Source: Candidatus Levybacteria bacterium RIFCSPLOWO2_12_FULL_37_14 (GTDB lineage: Bacteria; Patescibacteriota; Microgenomatia; Levybacterales; UBA12049). From it: a DNA stretch of 5,921 nucleotides. Under the pieces are notes generated by a model that was not told the origin of the DNA, did not search any database, and saw only the letters and a list, made by a program, of their open reading frames with translations. Below are positions 5,232 through 5,921 of the stretch, piece after piece (within the stretch, counting starts at the first letter, position 1; each line of letters starts with the position of its first letter). The stretch spans positions 1 to 5,921 of the forward strand of contig MFPH01000024.1 in assembly GCA_001782645.1 (NCBI GenBank), in the 5' to 3' direction. Position numbers and translations under genes: made by a program.

Positions 5232-5921
5232 GTAAAGGGACAATTTGACACGGATCAGAGATCGTCAATTTGTAGCTTGTAAATCGCTTCAAGATTTGCG
5301 GATCTATTTCATTACCAATGGTTATTTTGGTAAAAATGTCATCTATTGTTTTTTCATCAATAACTTTCGCTTCGTCGGTATCGGTCATAGACGCAAACCA
5401 CATGCGATCCAAGCTCGGGTAAAGTAACTTTGCTATATGCGAGGCGATGCAAAATTTGAACGATTTATACGCTTCCTTTTGAGAGAGTCTTTCAATGAGA
5501 GAATTCTTCTCCGAAAAATGAATATACGCCAACGCGTTTAGTCTTCCTGATACTGTCTCAAATAATTTTTCTTGCGTAACAAATTCACCAGCACTTGTTA
5601 CTTTATAATCATCTTTCGGAAGAATAATGTTATGGGAAGATTTAAGATGGTTTTTTACTACCGGTCTTATGTGAATTGGTATAAATGGATAACCAAAGAT
5701 TTTTTGGTTTTTGATGTCAAAAAAGCAAAACTCATCAGCGACATAGTGCCTAGATTCCAAAGCGATTTCTAAAGAGCCGAGGGTTTTAGCGGTGCTGTTT
5801 CCGTCGTCACCAAAACAGACAACTTTATTATCAAAAACTGCGGTGGACCCATGCAACAAGAATACTCCCCTTGTTGCCAAGTGAATTGCTGCAAATCTGA
5901 AGAGAGCCTGAGTAATTCCAA
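5200..5921 (-). CDS. HPr-kinase-like P-loop protein, 5' end outside the window
   Basis: The reading frame is open to the window edge, so the true start is beyond 5921. A TTG at 5880-5878 could be read as a start, but the codons upstream (reading GITQALFRFAAIH) continue a typical helix preceding the conserved domain. Numbered from that TTG, HGS (10-12) begins the nucleotide-binding core, GDDGNSTAKT (24-33) is the P-loop with K32 and T33, ADE (48-50) is the Walker B-like acid pair exactly 16 residues after the lysine as in HprK-related kinases, and IPIHIRP (67-73) closes the core. The P-loop is atypical: the glycine before the lysine is A31 and the first glycine position is D26. HprK-type proteins phosphorylate serine in HPr, but many relatives act on small molecules or have unknown targets. 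The C-terminal half (about 90-226) is not recognised. The gene converges on the cyclase gene with a 32-bp tail-to-tail overlap, and its partners lie to the right. Confidence 0.75.
   Translation of the reverse strand, partial: GITQALFRFAAIHLATRGVFLLHGSTAVFDNKVVCFGDDGNSTAKTLGSLEIALESRHYVADEFCFFDIKNQKIFGYPFIPIHIRPVVKNHLKSSHNIILPKDDYKVTSAGEFVTQEKLFETVSGRLNALAYIHFSEKNSLIERLSQKEAYKSFKFCIASHIAKLLYPSLDRMWFASMTDTDEAKVIDEKTIDDIFTKITIGNEIDPQILKRFTSYKLTISDPCQIVPLLKKEMFQVLL

Noticed and set aside
5312..5333. Hairpin TTACCAA / TTGGTAA near the end of the cyclase gene's transcript
   Set aside because: A 7-bp, AT-rich stem inside the coding region of the converging kinase gene, not followed by T residues on either strand; too weak for a terminator.
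5878..5880. TTG as the true start of the HprK-like gene
   Set aside because: The frame stays open to the window edge, and the residues before it fit the family's conserved helix leading to the HGS motif, so the gene most likely starts outside the window.
1..5921. CRISPR array, tRNA, rRNA or insertion sequence
   Set aside because: No regularly spaced repeats, no cloverleaf-like segment, no transposase motif and no long terminal inverted repeats were seen; coding genes occupy nearly all of the window and no gene-free stretch reaches 300 bases.

Overview
The window carries five complete genes on the + strand and one incomplete gene converging on them from the right. It reads as ordinary bacterial DNA. 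Most of it is AT-rich (one sampled line inside the third and fourth genes' boundary region is about 27% G+C), and genes are packed with short overlaps. Only one of the five complete genes has a recognisable Shine-Dalgarno sequence, and two sit directly downstream of -10-like boxes as if the mRNA were leaderless. The gene at the end of the + strand row stops at TGA, so the standard bacterial code fits. AT-rich, leaderless, compact DNA with unusual domain fusions would suit an uncultivated small-genome bacterium (Patescibacteria/CPR-like), but this is an inference and no marker gene in the window proves it.

Layout. 77-877: a class I SAM-dependent methyltransferase. 939-1919: a two-domain protein, nucleoside diphosphate kinase (with a shortened Kpn-type loop) followed by a P-loop nucleotide/dephospho-CoA-kinase-like domain. 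This gene has its own promoter (TTGACA-17-TAAGAT), a strong ribosome binding site, its own intrinsic terminator, and visibly higher G+C (about 53% in a sampled line) than its surroundings. It looks like a self-contained cassette. 2005-3405, 3377-4153 and 4125-5231 form a tight three-gene operon started from a TATAAT box 7 nt before the first ATG: a Nudix hydrolase fused to a family 2 glycosyltransferase, a small-molecule-type nucleotidyltransferase, and a 3-dehydroquinate-synthase-like sugar phosphate cyclase. Each pair overlaps by exactly 29 bp. 5200-5921 on the - strand: an HPr-kinase-like (HprK/PEPCK-type P-loop) protein whose beginning lies outside the window; its 3' end overlaps that of the cyclase gene by 32 bp.

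How it may work together (inference). The cyclase has the zinc ligands and fold motifs of AroB-type enzymes, but three positions that contact substrate in true 3-dehydroquinate synthase are changed, so it may make a different cyclitol. A cyclase, a nucleotidyltransferase, a glycosyltransferase joined to a Nudix domain, and possibly the nearby methyltransferase and HprK-like kinase, are the kinds of enzymes expected for a small pathway building a modified or nucleotide-activated cyclitol or sugar and transferring it. No transporter, resistance gene, aminotransferase or second shikimate gene is in view. The pathway idea is therefore a hypothesis, and is the main candidate for an undescribed system here.
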